DNA from: Eubacteriales bacterium
Lineage (GTDB): Bacteria; Bacillota; Clostridia; Christensenellales; MB2-83
Assembly: GCA_018385275.1 (NCBI GenBank)
Contig: JAHAZM010000031.1
Coordinates: forward strand, 1-46,233
Direction: 5' to 3'
Length of the DNA stretch: 46,233 bases
Shown: positions 18,827-28,704 of the stretch, piece by piece
How the letters are laid out: the number at the start of each line of letters is the position of its first letter
Position numbering within the stretch: position 1 is the first letter of the stretch
The notes under the pieces: generated by a model
What the model was told of the DNA's origin: nothing
What the model saw: only the letters and a program-made list of their open reading frames with translations
Databases searched by the model: none
Program-made: the position numbers and the translations under genes

Positions 18827-21210
18827 TATTTCTCTCCTCCATTCTTCAGTTCCACCACCGTGACGCCCGCGTCTCCCTCGCCGTAGGCGCCGAGGCGGAA
18901 GGATTTGACGCGCGGCAGTCCGCGCAGATACTCCTGTACGCCGGCGCGCAGCGCGCCGGTCCCTTTCCCGTGAATGATGCTGATCTCGTGTACGCCGGCC
19001 AGATACGCGTCGTCGATATACTTGTCGATGGCGAGACAGGCCTCGTCCACGTTTTGACCGCGCAGATCGAGCGAAAGCGAAAACTCTTTCCCCGCCATGA
19101 TGCTGCGCCGGACGCTGCCGGTCTTGGCTTTTTCCTTCTTCTCCTTCAAAGGTTCATATAGATTGGCCGTGTTGGCTTTCAGACTCAGATTATCGATCGT
19201 GACGCTGATATCGCCCTTTTTATTGGGCGGCGAGGCGATCACGCAGTTTTTCCCCACGGTGGACAGATACGCGCTCTCTCCGACGCGGAATTCCTTCAGC
19301 CTGTGCAGGGTGTCGTCCGACCGCTCCAGCGTCGGCGCCACCGCCGCGGCCGCTTCCTCGAGCTGCCGCCGTGCCGAACGCGCCGACTCCATGGCCGCTT
19401 CGTCGCGTACTTTTTTAGCGTCCTCCCGCATCTGCGCGAGCAGTTGATCCGCCGTCGTCCGCGCCTGCGCCAGGATCCGGGCGGCGTTTTCCTTGGCCTT
19501 GGCCTCCGTTTTTTTGCTCAGTTCGGCCATTTCCCGTTCCTTGGCCGCCATCCGCGACTGCATCATGGCAATATCGCGGCGCATCTCTTCGGCCACGGCC
19601 CGTTCCTTCTCCGCCAACTGCTTATGATACTCGGCGTTGGTCAGGACTTCCTCGAACCGGATCGTCTTCTGGGAAAGATGCCGCCCCGCCTCCGTGATGA
19701 TCTCTTCGGGCAAACCCAGATGCCGCGAGATCTCAAAGGCGTTGCTTTTCCCCGGGATGCCGATGGAAAGCCGGTAAGTGGGCCTCAGAGTCTCCACGTC
19801 GAATTCCACCGAGGCGTTTTCCACGCCCTCAGCCGCCAGCGAATAGGCTTTCAGCTCGCTGTAATGCGTGTTGACCACCGAGCGGATCGCGTGAGTCCTC
19901 AGATGATCCAGCACCGCCATGGCCAGCGCCGCGCCTTCGGCCGGGTCCGTTCCCGAGCAAAGCTCGTCGAACAGCACCAGCGAGTCGATATCCGCCCGGC
20001 GCACGATCTCGGCGATATGGATCATGTGAGACGAAAACGTGCTCAGACTCTGTTCCACGCTCTGTTCGTCTCCAATATCGGCGTAGACCTCGGAAAACAT
20101 CGCTATCCGGCTCCCCTCGGCCGCCGGGATCTGCATGCCGGACAACGCCATCAGCTCGAAAAGCCCTACCGTCTTGAGCGTGACCGTCTTGCCGCCGGTG
20201 TTGGGTCCCGTGATGATGAGCGAGGTGAATTCCCGCCCCATGTGCAGGTCGATAGGCACCACCGTCGCCGGATTGAGCAGCGGATGACGGGCCTGTCTCA
20301 GTTCGATATAGCGCTCCGTGTCGATGACGGGCGCTGTCGCTTTCATCTCCGTCGCCAGCTTGGCCTTGGCGAAAATAACGTCCAGTTCCACGAGGATACT
20401 GTTGTCGGCGGCGTATTCCCCGGCCTTCAGCCCGACGTCGGCCGTCAGTTGAGCGAGGATCCGCTCGATCTCGGCGTTCTCTTCGGCGCGCAGACGCTTG
20501 GCGTCGTTATTGATCTCGACCACGCTCATCGGTTCGATAAACAGCGTCGCGCCGGTAGAGGATTGATCGTGGATCAGCCCCGGGATATACTGCCGGCATT
20601 CGGCTTTGACCGGAATGACGTAGCGGTCGGAACGCACCGTCACGATCGGCTCCTGGATGTATTTCTGATATTGAGGCGAACGGATAAAATTGTTCAGTTT
20701 TTCCCTGACGCGATCGGCCAGCGTGCGCTGCTTGACGCGCAGAGACCGCAGCAGAGGCGACGCGTCGTCGCTCATCTCCTCTTCTCCGAGGATACAGCGA
20801 GCGATCTCTTCTTCGAGCAGTCGGTTGTCCGTCAGCCCGACGCTGACCGCGTCCAACAGTCCGTCCCCGATCGGGTCGTCCTCCGGCCGCGCCAAACGGC
20901 GCTTGACGGAGCGGACCGCCGCCAGAAAGCGTCCGAAATCCAGCAGTTCTTTCATCGTCAGCACGGAACCGATCCGCGCTTTGGCCAGCGTATGGCTCAC
21001 GTCGGGGAACGCCTGCATGACGTCGGACCCGAGCCGTTTGTTATACTCGACCGCTTCGGCCGTCCTCGCCTGGCTGTCCAGCACCTCGGCAAGTTCTCCC
21101 GACGGCCGCAGCGCCAGCGCGGCAAGCCGGCCCTGCTCGGAAACCGTGCGCGCCGCCAACCGATCCAGTATTTTGTTGTATTCCAGTACGCGCAGCGCTC
21201 TGTCGTTCAT
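18826..21210 (-). CDS. mutS2: MutS2 endonuclease / ribosome-rescue ATPase
   Basis: 794 aa from the ATG at 21210. This start is preferred over one at 21270 because AGGAGA lies upstream of it and MNDRALRVLEYNKILDRL is the usual MutS2 N-terminus. It has a MutS-type ATPase with Walker A TGPNTGGKT and the VLFDELCSGTDPAEGAALA Walker B region, a long coiled coil rich in Ala, Glu and Lys, and a C-terminal Smr domain (LDLRGQNVDEA ... IIHGKGTGALR). MutS2 proteins suppress recombination and, in B. subtilis, act on collided ribosomes. It is co-transcribed with a two-component system and HtrA. No good promoter was found in the 167-bp gap upstream, so readthrough from the U32 gene is possible. Confidence 0.95.
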   Translation of the reverse strand: MNDRALRVLEYNKILDRLAARTVSEQGRLAALALRPSGELAEVLDSQARTAEAVEYNKRLGSDVMQAFPDVSHTLAKARIGSVLTMKELLDFGRFLAAVRSVKRRLARPEDDPIGDGLLDAVSVGLTDNRLLEEEIARCILGEEEMSDDASPLLRSLRVKQRTLADRVREKLNNFIRSPQYQKYIQEPIVTVRSDRYVIPVKAECRQYIPGLIHDQSSTGATLFIEPMSVVEINNDAKRLRAEENAEIERILAQLTADVGLKAGEYAADNSILVELDVIFAKAKLATEMKATAPVIDTERYIELRQARHPLLNPATVVPIDLHMGREFTSLIITGPNTGGKTVTLKTVGLFELMALSGMQIPAAEGSRIAMFSEVYADIGDEQSVEQSLSTFSSHMIHIAEIVRRADIDSLVLFDELCSGTDPAEGAALAMAVLDHLRTHAIRSVVNTHYSELKAYSLAAEGVENASVEFDVETLRPTYRLSIGIPGKSNAFEISRHLGLPEEIITEAGRHLSQKTIRFEEVLTNAEYHKQLAEKERAVAEEMRRDIAMMQSRMAAKEREMAELSKKTEAKAKENAARILAQARTTADQLLAQMREDAKKVRDEAAMESARSARRQLEEAAAAVAPTLERSDDTLHRLKEFRVGESAYLSTVGKNCVIASPPNKKGDISVTIDNLSLKANTANLYEPLKEKKEKAKTGSVRRSIMAGKEFSLSLDLRGQNVDEACLAIDKYIDDAYLAGVHEISIIHGKGTGALRAGVQEYLRGLPRVKSFRLGAYGEGDAGVTVVELKNGGEK

Positions 21211-21377
21211 ATTTCCCGCTTTCTCCTGAAAAAACTCAAGTCTTGTATTCGGTGCGGCGTTCTCATTCATTTTTGCCGTGCCGCTTGTCTCTTTGCCGGA
21301 CTTCCCGCGCCGTTTCTTTCCGACCGCGAAGACTTCCTGCTCTCTTTGTCCGGCTTCCGCGTTTTCCCTCGCCGGTA

Positions 21378-23999
21378 TTATTCCCGGAATCCCCGGTAAT
21401 ACAGCGCCGTCGTATACGCCCCTTCCGGAGCGCCGACCGCTTCTCCTCTCGCCAATCGGGCGTATTCCCGCGTCACGCGGACCCGGGTCTGCTCGTCCTC
21501 ATCCGTAAACATCAGCCGATACGCCGAAGCGTCGACCGTCGCCAGGTCCTCCGCGTGTCCTCTCATATCCAGAGGCACGCAGTTATAAATACGGTTGACG
21601 CAGCGGCGCACGCGATACGCGTCCAAGGCGAACCGCCTGCCTGACTCATCCGTCAGCGCCGCCGTCCGGCACAGATCGCACCGTCCCAGCTTTCTCAGCG
21701 GACAATAGACGGTATTCATCAGCGCCACCCGTCCGTAAACGACCAGCTCGGCCGGCACACAGCGGCAGAGTTCTCTGGCGTTGACCAGCGTGGTCTCCAC
21801 CGATAACGTTATTGTATCACACAAATTTGAATAAATCTTTAACGAATCTGTATTCAGAATATTAAAGTGCCGGTCGCAGCCGGTTTTTTTAAAGTATCTC
21901 CGTGCCAGCACGAGCTGTCCCGGATTCTGCGCCATGGCTCCTTCAAATTCCCCGAACAGATCGGACAGCTTCTCCAACTGTTCCGCGTCGTCGGCAAACA
22001 CCACCGGCGGCAGCGCCAGCCACGGCCGACGCCGACCGTTCAGCGCGCTCTCCAGCGTCCTGCGGTCATAGGTCCTCGGCTCGAAATAGACCCGCTCCGC
22101 TTCCTCCAGAAGCGCCGCGTCCTGCGCCCACGGCGTGGAGACGGTCACGATCGGTCGTCCGTTTCCTCTCGGCTCAGTCTCCGTTTTCTCCGCTGTATCC
22201 GGCTTGTCCGCCGACTCTGATGCCGGGATATCGGATACGGTCCGCCCGATGATCGGAGAGGCGCAAAGCATAACCGGGTGCCCGTCCCTGCCGTCCTCGC
22301 CGTCGCAGCGCGTTCCGCTCCCGCGCGGCGACCCATCCGGGCCGGCGGCGCCTTCGCCGCTTTCCCCGGACGTCCGACTGTCCGCGCCTGCCGGATTTGC
22401 CGGTTCGCCGCGGCGAAGGCTTTCCGGAGAGTCGGAGACCCGGCCGCTCTCCGGTCGGCTGTCCGACCCTCTTTCGGACTCCCGTTCACTCAAAACAGGA
22501 GCGTTCACCTGATAGCGCGGCGTGTTCCGTCCTGTTCTCGCACGTGATAATTCTCCTGTTATTTCACGGCGCAGCGCGTTGAGATCTCCTGTGCGTACAA
22601 ACGCGCCGTCGCTGTCGATCTCGATTTTTTCCGCTTCGTAGGCTGTGCCGCCGAGCTTCTCCAGCGACGCGCGGAGCCGCTCTTCCGAGGTCCCTTTCCC
22701 CTCGGCCGCCAGAGCCTCCGCGCCCCGTTTTTCGAACCGGTATTCCCCGTCAAAAGCCTCTAATACCAATGGTTTTCCGGCTCTGACGGTCAGACGCAGA
22801 CGGATCGGGACCTTGTTGTATGGACCCTCGGCGGCCATCCGTCTGAGCAGTCCGTCGTCCGTAATCAGCGCCGCGCCGTCGGCCCGATCCCTCAATTCGA
22901 TCCGCAGCGTTCCTCCCGCCGGCAGCGATTCGGTCAGGCGCAGCACCTTGACGCTCCGTCCTTCCCGGGTCAGCTCGATTTCGTCGCCTTTTGACACCGA
23001 TCTTGTCAGGCGCAGGCATAAGGAGCCGTTCTTTTCTCTCTTGATTTCTCCGATCGGGACGCCGCAATGGTTCGGCCGGACCTCATACATCCGCGCCGCG
23101 TCGGCGCCTTTCCCCATATCGAAAAAGTATCCGTCGGTGAATCCGCCGCGGTTAAAAATACGCGCCAATTCATCGATCCTGAGCTCCCGGTCGGTCAGCT
23201 CGCCGCCGAGGTCGATGGCTTCGCGGTAAGCCCGCGTCACCGCCGACACATACTCCTTCCGTTTCAGGCGGCCTTCTATTTTAAAAGAAGTGACGCCGCT
23301 GTCCAGAAGCTGCGGCAGGAAGCGCAGACTGCACAGATCCCGCGGGCTCAGCCAGTACCGCCGTCCGAACCGCTCTCCCGCGGCCGTCAGGTCGTATTCT
23401 CTGCGGCAGGTCTGCGCGCAGGAACCGCGATTGCCGCTGCGACCGCCGGCCATGCTGCTCATCAGGCATTGTCCCGAATAGGACACGCACAGCGCGCCGT
23501 GTACGAAAATCTCCGTCTCCAGGCCGCTTTCGCGCGCCATTGCCCGGATGTCCTCCAGGGGTGTTTCCCGCGCCAGGACGACCCGTTTCATGCCTGTTTC
23601 CCGGGCGAAAGTCATGCCGTCCCGGTTGCACAGGGAAAGCTGCGTGCTGGCGTGAAGCGGCAGTTCCGGGCAGATCCGCCGCGCTGAAGCGACGACCCCG
23701 AGATCCGAAACGATCAACGCGTCCGCGCCCAGGACCGCCAATTCTTCGATATAGCGGCGCGCCTCGGCCATCTCGCGCTCCGTGACCGCGATATTGACCG
23801 CGGGATAAACTTTTACGCCCCGTTCGTGGCAATAATCCAACGCGCGCCGCATCTCGTCAGCGTCAAAATTCCCCGCGCTGCTGCGCGCGCTGAAACGTTT
23901 GCCGCCGAGATAGATCGCGTCGGCGCCGGCCGAGACGGCGGCGGACAAAACCTCCGGCGCGCCGACGGGCGCCAGTAATTCAACTTTTTTGTTTTTCAA
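21378..23999 (-). CDS. U32 family peptidase / RlhA-like protein with DUF3656 and disordered linker
   Basis: 873 aa from a TTG at 23999. The N-terminal U32 domain (VELLAPVGAPEVLSAAVSAG) has the cysteine signature GQCLMSSMAGGRSGNRG...C-x3-C. A DUF3656-like middle region follows, then about 120 residues of low-complexity Ser/Glu/Arg/Gly linker and a second U32-like C-terminal part with CPLRKLGRCDLC. Family members modify 23S rRNA (RlhA) or act as collagenase-like peptidases; with DUF3656 the RNA-hydroxylation role is favoured. An ATG at 24014 is the alternative start, but it lies about 3 bases from the predicted transcription start. The TTG has GAGGAA at good spacing. Confidence 0.85.
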   Translation of the reverse strand: MKNKKVELLAPVGAPEVLSAAVSAGADAIYLGGKRFSARSSAGNFDADEMRRALDYCHERGVKVYPAVNIAVTEREMAEARRYIEELAVLGADALIVSDLGVVASARRICPELPLHASTQLSLCNRDGMTFARETGMKRVVLARETPLEDIRAMARESGLETEIFVHGALCVSYSGQCLMSSMAGGRSGNRGSCAQTCRREYDLTAAGERFGRRYWLSPRDLCSLRFLPQLLDSGVTSFKIEGRLKRKEYVSAVTRAYREAIDLGGELTDRELRIDELARIFNRGGFTDGYFFDMGKGADAARMYEVRPNHCGVPIGEIKREKNGSLCLRLTRSVSKGDEIELTREGRSVKVLRLTESLPAGGTLRIELRDRADGAALITDDGLLRRMAAEGPYNKVPIRLRLTVRAGKPLVLEAFDGEYRFEKRGAEALAAEGKGTSEERLRASLEKLGGTAYEAEKIEIDSDGAFVRTGDLNALRREITGELSRARTGRNTPRYQVNAPVLSERESERGSDSRPESGRVSDSPESLRRGEPANPAGADSRTSGESGEGAAGPDGSPRGSGTRCDGEDGRDGHPVMLCASPIIGRTVSDIPASESADKPDTAEKTETEPRGNGRPIVTVSTPWAQDAALLEEAERVYFEPRTYDRRTLESALNGRRRPWLALPPVVFADDAEQLEKLSDLFGEFEGAMAQNPGQLVLARRYFKKTGCDRHFNILNTDSLKIYSNLCDTITLSVETTLVNARELCRCVPAELVVYGRVALMNTVYCPLRKLGRCDLCRTAALTDESGRRFALDAYRVRRCVNRIYNCVPLDMRGHAEDLATVDASAYRLMFTDEDEQTRVRVTREYARLARGEAVGAPEGAYTTALYYRGFRE

Positions 24000-24023
24000 A
24001 CAGGCATTCCTCATCAACTTTAC

Positions 24024-24053
24024 AGTATACACCAGCACAAAAGGAATTGTCAC
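24024..24053 (-). promoter_or_regulatory. Promoter of the U32 peptidase gene
   Basis: On the minus strand GTGACA (24048-24053), an 18-bp spacer and TATACT (24024-24029). Transcription would start near 24017, which favours a TTG start at 23999 over the ATG at 24014. Confidence 0.65.
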
Positions 24054-24209
24054 TATTATTTTTTAAAACAAAGTGTTCTCTCCGTCCGGCAAAGGAAAAA
24101 ACCGTCGCGGAACCGTTTCGGCAGAACGGCCGTATATCGCCCGTTCTTGTGCAGAAGTTAATTTTTTCGGCATTTTCCTTAATCCCTTACATTCCTCCCC
24201 GAAACAGGA

Positions 24210-24220
24210 TATGCTATAAT
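24210..24220 (+). promoter_or_regulatory. Extended -10 promoter of the glycoside hydrolase module
   Basis: TATGCTATAAT carries TG-N-TATAAT (-10 at 24215-24220). No good -35 stands 16-18 bp upstream, so this may be a weak or activator-dependent promoter. Confidence 0.6.
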
Positions 24221-24272
24221 GAATACGATCCATTCCGACGGGGCCGTCGTCGTTAAAAAAGGAGAGAAAACC

Positions 24273-26234
24273 ATGAAATTCAGACAAGTCCATCTTGACT
24301 TTCACACCTCGGGAGCCATCGACGGGATCGGCTCGGCGTTCAACAAAGAGCAATTTCAAGCTGCTCTGAAAGCCGGCCACGTAAATTCCATCACGCTCTT
24401 TTCCAAATGCCACCACGGATACGCCTATCATCCGTCGGAGGCCAATGAAATGCATCCGGGCCTTTCCTTCGACCTGCTGGGCGCCGAGATAGAGGCCTGC
24501 CGTGAGATCGGCGTCAATACGCCGGTATATCTTTCCGCGGGCTTGGACGAAAAACTGGCCGTCCGGCATCCGGAATGGCTCTGTCTTTACTCTCCGGCGC
24601 TCATGAACGCCGATTATCTGGAGTTCAAAACGCCGGGCTATCACCTGCTTTGCTTCAACACGCCCTATCTGGATATTCTCTGCGCGCAGATCGAAGAAGT
24701 CATGCGCCGCTATCATCCGGTCGGGATCTTCCTCGATATCTGCGCGCCGCGCGACTGCACCTGCGAGTATTGCAAAAAGCGGATGCTGGAACGGGGGATG
24801 GACCCGAACAATCCGGCTGACGTCAAGCGCAACGGTATCGAGGTCTACGAGGAATACTGCAGCCGCACCAACGCCGTCGTCCGCAAATACAATCCCGACG
24901 CGACCATTTTCCACAACGGCGGACATATCTGCCGCGGTCAGCGCAAGCACGCGGCCTTTGACACGCATCACGAACTGGAGAGCCTGCCTACCGGCGGCTG
25001 GGGATACGATCATTTCCCGATATCGGCCTCTTACACCCGTACGCTCGGATATGACTATCTCGGCATGACGGGGAAATTCCATACCACGTGGGGCGAATTC
25101 GGCGGATTCAAGCATCCCAACGCGCTCCGCTACGAAGCGGGGCTCAACCTGGCTTTCGGCGCCAAAATGTCTATCGGCGATCAGGCGCATCCGACCGTTA
25201 AGCTGAATATGGCGACTTACGAGCTCATCGGCGCGGCTTATGCCGAGGTCGAAGCCAAGGAAGCCTGGTGCGATCACGTCAAAGCCGTGACCGACGTGGC
25301 CATCCTGAGCCACGAAGCGTTCTCGCCCAGCGGCGCATTCAACGATATCCCCGATACCGGCGCGGCGCGGATGCTGCTGGAAGGAAAGTATCTGTTTGAC
25401 GTCATCGATCAGTATGCCGATCTGACTCCGTACAAGATCCTGGTCCTGCCAGACGGGATCCGTTTCGACGAAGAACTCGCCGGCCGCATCCGGGATTATC
25501 TGGCCAAAGGCGGCAAGATTCTGGCCACCGGCGCATCCTGCCTCAAAAAAGACAAGGATGAGTTTGCCGTAGACCTGGGCGCCGAGATGCTCGGCAAGTC
25601 CGAGTTCAAGCCCTCCTATTTCGTCCCCACCGCGCTCACGCCGGACATCGCCCCGACCGAGTACGTCATGTACACCGACCTGTATAACGTGCGCGTCACC
25701 TCCGGGCGCTGCTTCGCCCGCTCGGCCGATCCGTATTTCAACCGCACCGCCGAGCATTTCTGCTCGCATCAGCATACGCCGAACCGTCCCGGCTCCGAGC
25801 GCGAGGCCGGCGTCCTGACCGAAAACGTCTGCTATATCGGCTGGGATATTTTCACCGATTACGCCACGAAAGGCGAGTTGCACAACAAAAAGATTTTCCT
25901 CGCGGCTATGGACGCGCTGCTGGGTGAAAGCAAGACGCTGTCGACCTCTCTCCCGGACCGCGGGATCGTCACGCTCAACGAGCAGCCGGAACAGAACCGT
26001 CTGGTCAATCATCTGCTTTTCACTGCCACCAGCGTCCGCGGAACGAACACCGAAGTCATCGAGGACGTCATCCCGCTCTACGACGTCAAGGTCGCCGTCC
26101 GGCTGGACAAAGCGCCTAAGCGCGTCTATCTCGCGCCGCAGAACGCCGATCTGCCCTACGAATATAAAGGCGGCGTCCTGCGCTATACCGTTCCGAAACT
26201 GGAGCTCCATCAGATGGTCGTCATCGACCGGTAA
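24273..26234 (+). CDS. Predicted glycoside hydrolase (GHL6-type) with beta-galactosidase trimerisation-like domain
   Basis: 653 aa from the ATG at 24273, preceded by AAAGGAGAG; an in-frame ATG at 24219 sits within the -10 and is rejected. The TIM-barrel N-terminal part begins QVHLDFHTSG. It contains FLDICAPRDCTCEYC, a cysteine-rich strand end typical of hypothetical glycosyl hydrolases of the GHL6 type, and later HNGGHICRGQ and TWGEFGGFKHPNALRYE. From about residue 350 a flavodoxin-like trimerisation domain follows (VAILSHEAFSPSG ... YKILVLPDGIRFDEEL ... YLAKGGKILATG), as in GH42. No signal peptide, so cytoplasmic. Substrate is unknown. It precedes a 798-aa protein of unknown family. Confidence 0.8.
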   Translation: MKFRQVHLDFHTSGAIDGIGSAFNKEQFQAALKAGHVNSITLFSKCHHGYAYHPSEANEMHPGLSFDLLGAEIEACREIGVNTPVYLSAGLDEKLAVRHPEWLCLYSPALMNADYLEFKTPGYHLLCFNTPYLDILCAQIEEVMRRYHPVGIFLDICAPRDCTCEYCKKRMLERGMDPNNPADVKRNGIEVYEEYCSRTNAVVRKYNPDATIFHNGGHICRGQRKHAAFDTHHELESLPTGGWGYDHFPISASYTRTLGYDYLGMTGKFHTTWGEFGGFKHPNALRYEAGLNLAFGAKMSIGDQAHPTVKLNMATYELIGAAYAEVEAKEAWCDHVKAVTDVAILSHEAFSPSGAFNDIPDTGAARMLLEGKYLFDVIDQYADLTPYKILVLPDGIRFDEELAGRIRDYLAKGGKILATGASCLKKDKDEFAVDLGAEMLGKSEFKPSYFVPTALTPDIAPTEYVMYTDLYNVRVTSGRCFARSADPYFNRTAEHFCSHQHTPNRPGSEREAGVLTENVCYIGWDIFTDYATKGELHNKKIFLAAMDALLGESKTLSTSLPDRGIVTLNEQPEQNRLVNHLLFTATSVRGTNTEVIEDVIPLYDVKVAVRLDKAPKRVYLAPQNADLPYEYKGGVLRYTVPKLELHQMVVIDR

Positions 26235-26241
26235 AATCAAT

Positions 26242-26268
26242 AAAAAGGCCCTTCGACGGCCTTTTTTG
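26242..26268 (+). terminator. Terminator-like hairpin between the two module genes
   Basis: AAAAAGGCC (26242-26250) and GGCCTTTTTT (26258-26267) pair around CTTCGAC, with T residues at the 3' side. It lies in the 54-bp gap, 20 bp before the next ribosome site, so it would attenuate the downstream gene. Confidence 0.75.
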
Positions 26269-26288
26269 CTAAACAGGAGGAATCAATC

Positions 26289-28685
26289 ATGTCTTATTCT
26301 TATTTATGGTGGGCGGGCGGTTTTCGCTCTCCGATGCGGACTCTCTGCGCGCTGACGGATCAGTACACCGTTGCCGTTGACTGCCGGAACGGCCTGCCGA
26401 TCCGCTTCGGCGGCGTTTCTCTGCCGCGGGAGGAAGCGATGCGTCCGACGCACGACGTGCCCCTGAAGGCTCACGCCGTCGCAATCAGCGCCGCGCTGAC
26501 GCGCGAAAACAAGCGTTACACGCTGACAGAACGCGACTGCGCGCCGGATCACACCCGCATCATCGAACAGGGTTCTTTGGTGCAGCATTTCGACATCATG
26601 GGCGTTCGCTATGCCGACGAAAACGGCGAAGCCGCTCCTCTGCACGGTCACAACGACTACGTGGTCCTGCCGGATCGGCTCTACACGGCGCTGGAATTTC
26701 TCCCCGCTCAGGAGATGAGCGGATACGTTTTCAGCGCAAAAATCGCCTTCCCGGAAGCGATCTCCTGTTCCACCGAAGACAAGACCGCCCTCTTCCGCTT
26801 TGCCGGCGGCGAAACGCTGACGCTTCAGACGTCCGAAAACACGGAGATACGGGTTTCCGACGACAGCAGTGCGGAGATGAGCGTACGCTGGCACGAGATC
26901 AAGCCGGGCAACACCTATCGGCTGGCCTTTACGTTGTTCTATAAAACTTCTCCGGCCGTCGGCGTCAAGGCCGAGGGTGAAGAGCCCTATCAGGCGCGTC
27001 TGAGCGTACGGCCCTCGCCGGCCGGTTTCCAGACCGTGGCGCTGTACGATCACACGCCTTATTATGATCCGGAAAACAATCGGGGGATGTGCGAGCGTAT
27101 CCGTCTGCATCTTTCCAATCCCGGCGACAAGCCCGCCCGGAGCGTGGTCTGCTTCGCCAAGGATTTCGGTTACGCGGGCATTCCCGGCATCGTGGCTTCC
27201 CTGCACACGCCGGACGGCGCGCCGACGGGCGACTACGTGCAGCTTTCCAAGGACTGGCACGCGATCGGCAGCTGCACCATGCCCAATCAGGGCGCGTGGC
27301 TGCACCTGTACGCCAGTCCGGAACTGGCGCCGCACGAGGAACGGGATTTGGTGCTGCGTCTGTCTTTTGCGGACTATCACGGGGTTTTCCCCGCCTCTCA
27401 CGCTCAGCTTTGCCTGATCGGCTGGGGCACGAACCAACTCTGGGATCAGTGCGCCATCGGCTGCTTCGGCGAGTGCATCACCTATGACCCGGACGTGAAC
27501 CTCAACCGCAGCATGGTCGACGACGTACGGCCGATCCTCGTTTACGCGCATTATAAGCAGCCCAAGATCAAATGGGGATGGACCGAGAACGTCGGCGGCA
27601 ACGACTTCCTGACGTATTTTGACGAAAAAAACGAAAAACAGTATCTGACCGACGTACATACGAGCTATTTCTGCCACGGACCGCTGCTGACGGACGTGGT
27701 TTACACGGGCGTGAGCGGCGACGGCGCCATCGAGGCGACGATCCGCGTGCAGACGCCGGCTTCGACGGACGTGCACAGGAGCCTCCACTCTTTCCGCTAC
27801 ACGGTCAAGAAAAACATACGGCCGACGCGGCTGGCGTTCTACCAGATGGGCGCCGATCACTACAACAACCACCGTTTCGATCATACGTCCATCGGTGATG
27901 AAACGGGCAAGCTGGCCGATTACGACGGGATGAAAGGCGGTCTGGTCTACCACAAGAGAGACATCGCTCTGACGGGAAAGACCCCGTGGATCTCTTTCCA
28001 CGGCGAGAAAAAAGGCGCGTATTACGGCGGCGTGGCCTACGGTCTGGATAACGCCGGCGCGATCGCCAACCGCGGTCTGATCATCCGTTCTTACCGCGCG
28101 GTGCTCGACGGAAAAGAATACACAACGCCGACGGGCGCCATTTTCGGCACGGCGGACGCCGATTATCCTTCCAGTAATATCGAGCTGTCGCTGCCGCCGC
28201 AAGTGACGGAGCTGCACGCCGGCGACGTCATCACGGGCGAAGTGGAATACTTCATCCCGCCGCAGTTTGCCGACGACTATTACGGTGAAAACGAGAACGT
28301 GATCCGTTTGCTGACAAAGCATCCGGACAGCTGGGAGATCGTCCACCGTGAAGCCGTCGTCAACGACCTGGACGTCCGCGTCCGGCGCGGACGCCTGATG
28401 CGCTCTTACCCGGTCGAGATCGAGATCGCGGACGGAGAAGCGGAATGGAGCGTCGGCAACGCCGCCGGCCTGACGCCGGTATCGCTTTACGGCGTCGACG
28501 GGGCCGAGGGCTATATGCTGTATGAAAAGACCGAAACCGGTCTGATTGAAGCGGATCCTGACGGTACATTCCATCAGGTCTACCGCGACGACGCGACCGG
28601 CAAGATGATTTTCACCTATCTACCGGATCTGGAAACGCCCGGCGACACACCGCGGACGCGCAGCTTCGTTTTCCGGAAAAAGTGA
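26289..28685 (+). CDS. Large protein of unknown family, beta-rich, partner of the GHL6 hydrolase
   Basis: 798 aa. ATG at 26289 with AGGAGG (26275-26280). I do not recognise the family. There is no signal peptide or membrane helix. The sequence is rich in Trp, Tyr, His and Asp and in short predicted beta strands (YLWWAGGFRSP at the start, WGWTENVGGNDFLTYFDE, HRSLHSFRYTVKKNIRP, FYQMGADHYNNHRFDHTS, PPQVTELHAGDVITGEVEYF). This pattern recalls all-beta carbohydrate-active enzymes of glycoside hydrolase or lyase type, but no catalytic motif can be named. Position downstream of a predicted glycoside hydrolase supports a joint role on one glycan. A strong terminator follows. Confidence 0.6.
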   Translation: MSYSYLWWAGGFRSPMRTLCALTDQYTVAVDCRNGLPIRFGGVSLPREEAMRPTHDVPLKAHAVAISAALTRENKRYTLTERDCAPDHTRIIEQGSLVQHFDIMGVRYADENGEAAPLHGHNDYVVLPDRLYTALEFLPAQEMSGYVFSAKIAFPEAISCSTEDKTALFRFAGGETLTLQTSENTEIRVSDDSSAEMSVRWHEIKPGNTYRLAFTLFYKTSPAVGVKAEGEEPYQARLSVRPSPAGFQTVALYDHTPYYDPENNRGMCERIRLHLSNPGDKPARSVVCFAKDFGYAGIPGIVASLHTPDGAPTGDYVQLSKDWHAIGSCTMPNQGAWLHLYASPELAPHEERDLVLRLSFADYHGVFPASHAQLCLIGWGTNQLWDQCAIGCFGECITYDPDVNLNRSMVDDVRPILVYAHYKQPKIKWGWTENVGGNDFLTYFDEKNEKQYLTDVHTSYFCHGPLLTDVVYTGVSGDGAIEATIRVQTPASTDVHRSLHSFRYTVKKNIRPTRLAFYQMGADHYNNHRFDHTSIGDETGKLADYDGMKGGLVYHKRDIALTGKTPWISFHGEKKGAYYGGVAYGLDNAGAIANRGLIIRSYRAVLDGKEYTTPTGAIFGTADADYPSSNIELSLPPQVTELHAGDVITGEVEYFIPPQFADDYYGENENVIRLLTKHPDSWEIVHREAVVNDLDVRVRRGRLMRSYPVEIEIADGEAEWSVGNAAGLTPVSLYGVDGAEGYMLYEKTETGLIEADPDGTFHQVYRDDATGKMIFTYLPDLETPGDTPRTRSFVFRKK

Positions 28686-28704
28686 TTGTACGACAAATTC
28701 AAGT

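Noticed and set aside
16481-18886. Plus-strand open frame of about 800 codons over the sensor kinase and response regulator
   Set aside because: Antisense shadow of well-recognised genes; no promoter or ribosome site on that strand.
19303-21399. Plus-strand open frame of about 700 codons opposite mutS2
   Set aside because: Antisense to a clear MutS2; translation is Arg/His-rich with no domain.
24063-28574. Two minus-strand open frames of more than 700 codons opposite the GHL6 gene and its partner
   Set aside because: The plus-strand genes have ribosome sites, promoter and terminators; the antisense frames have none and show the composition expected of shadows.
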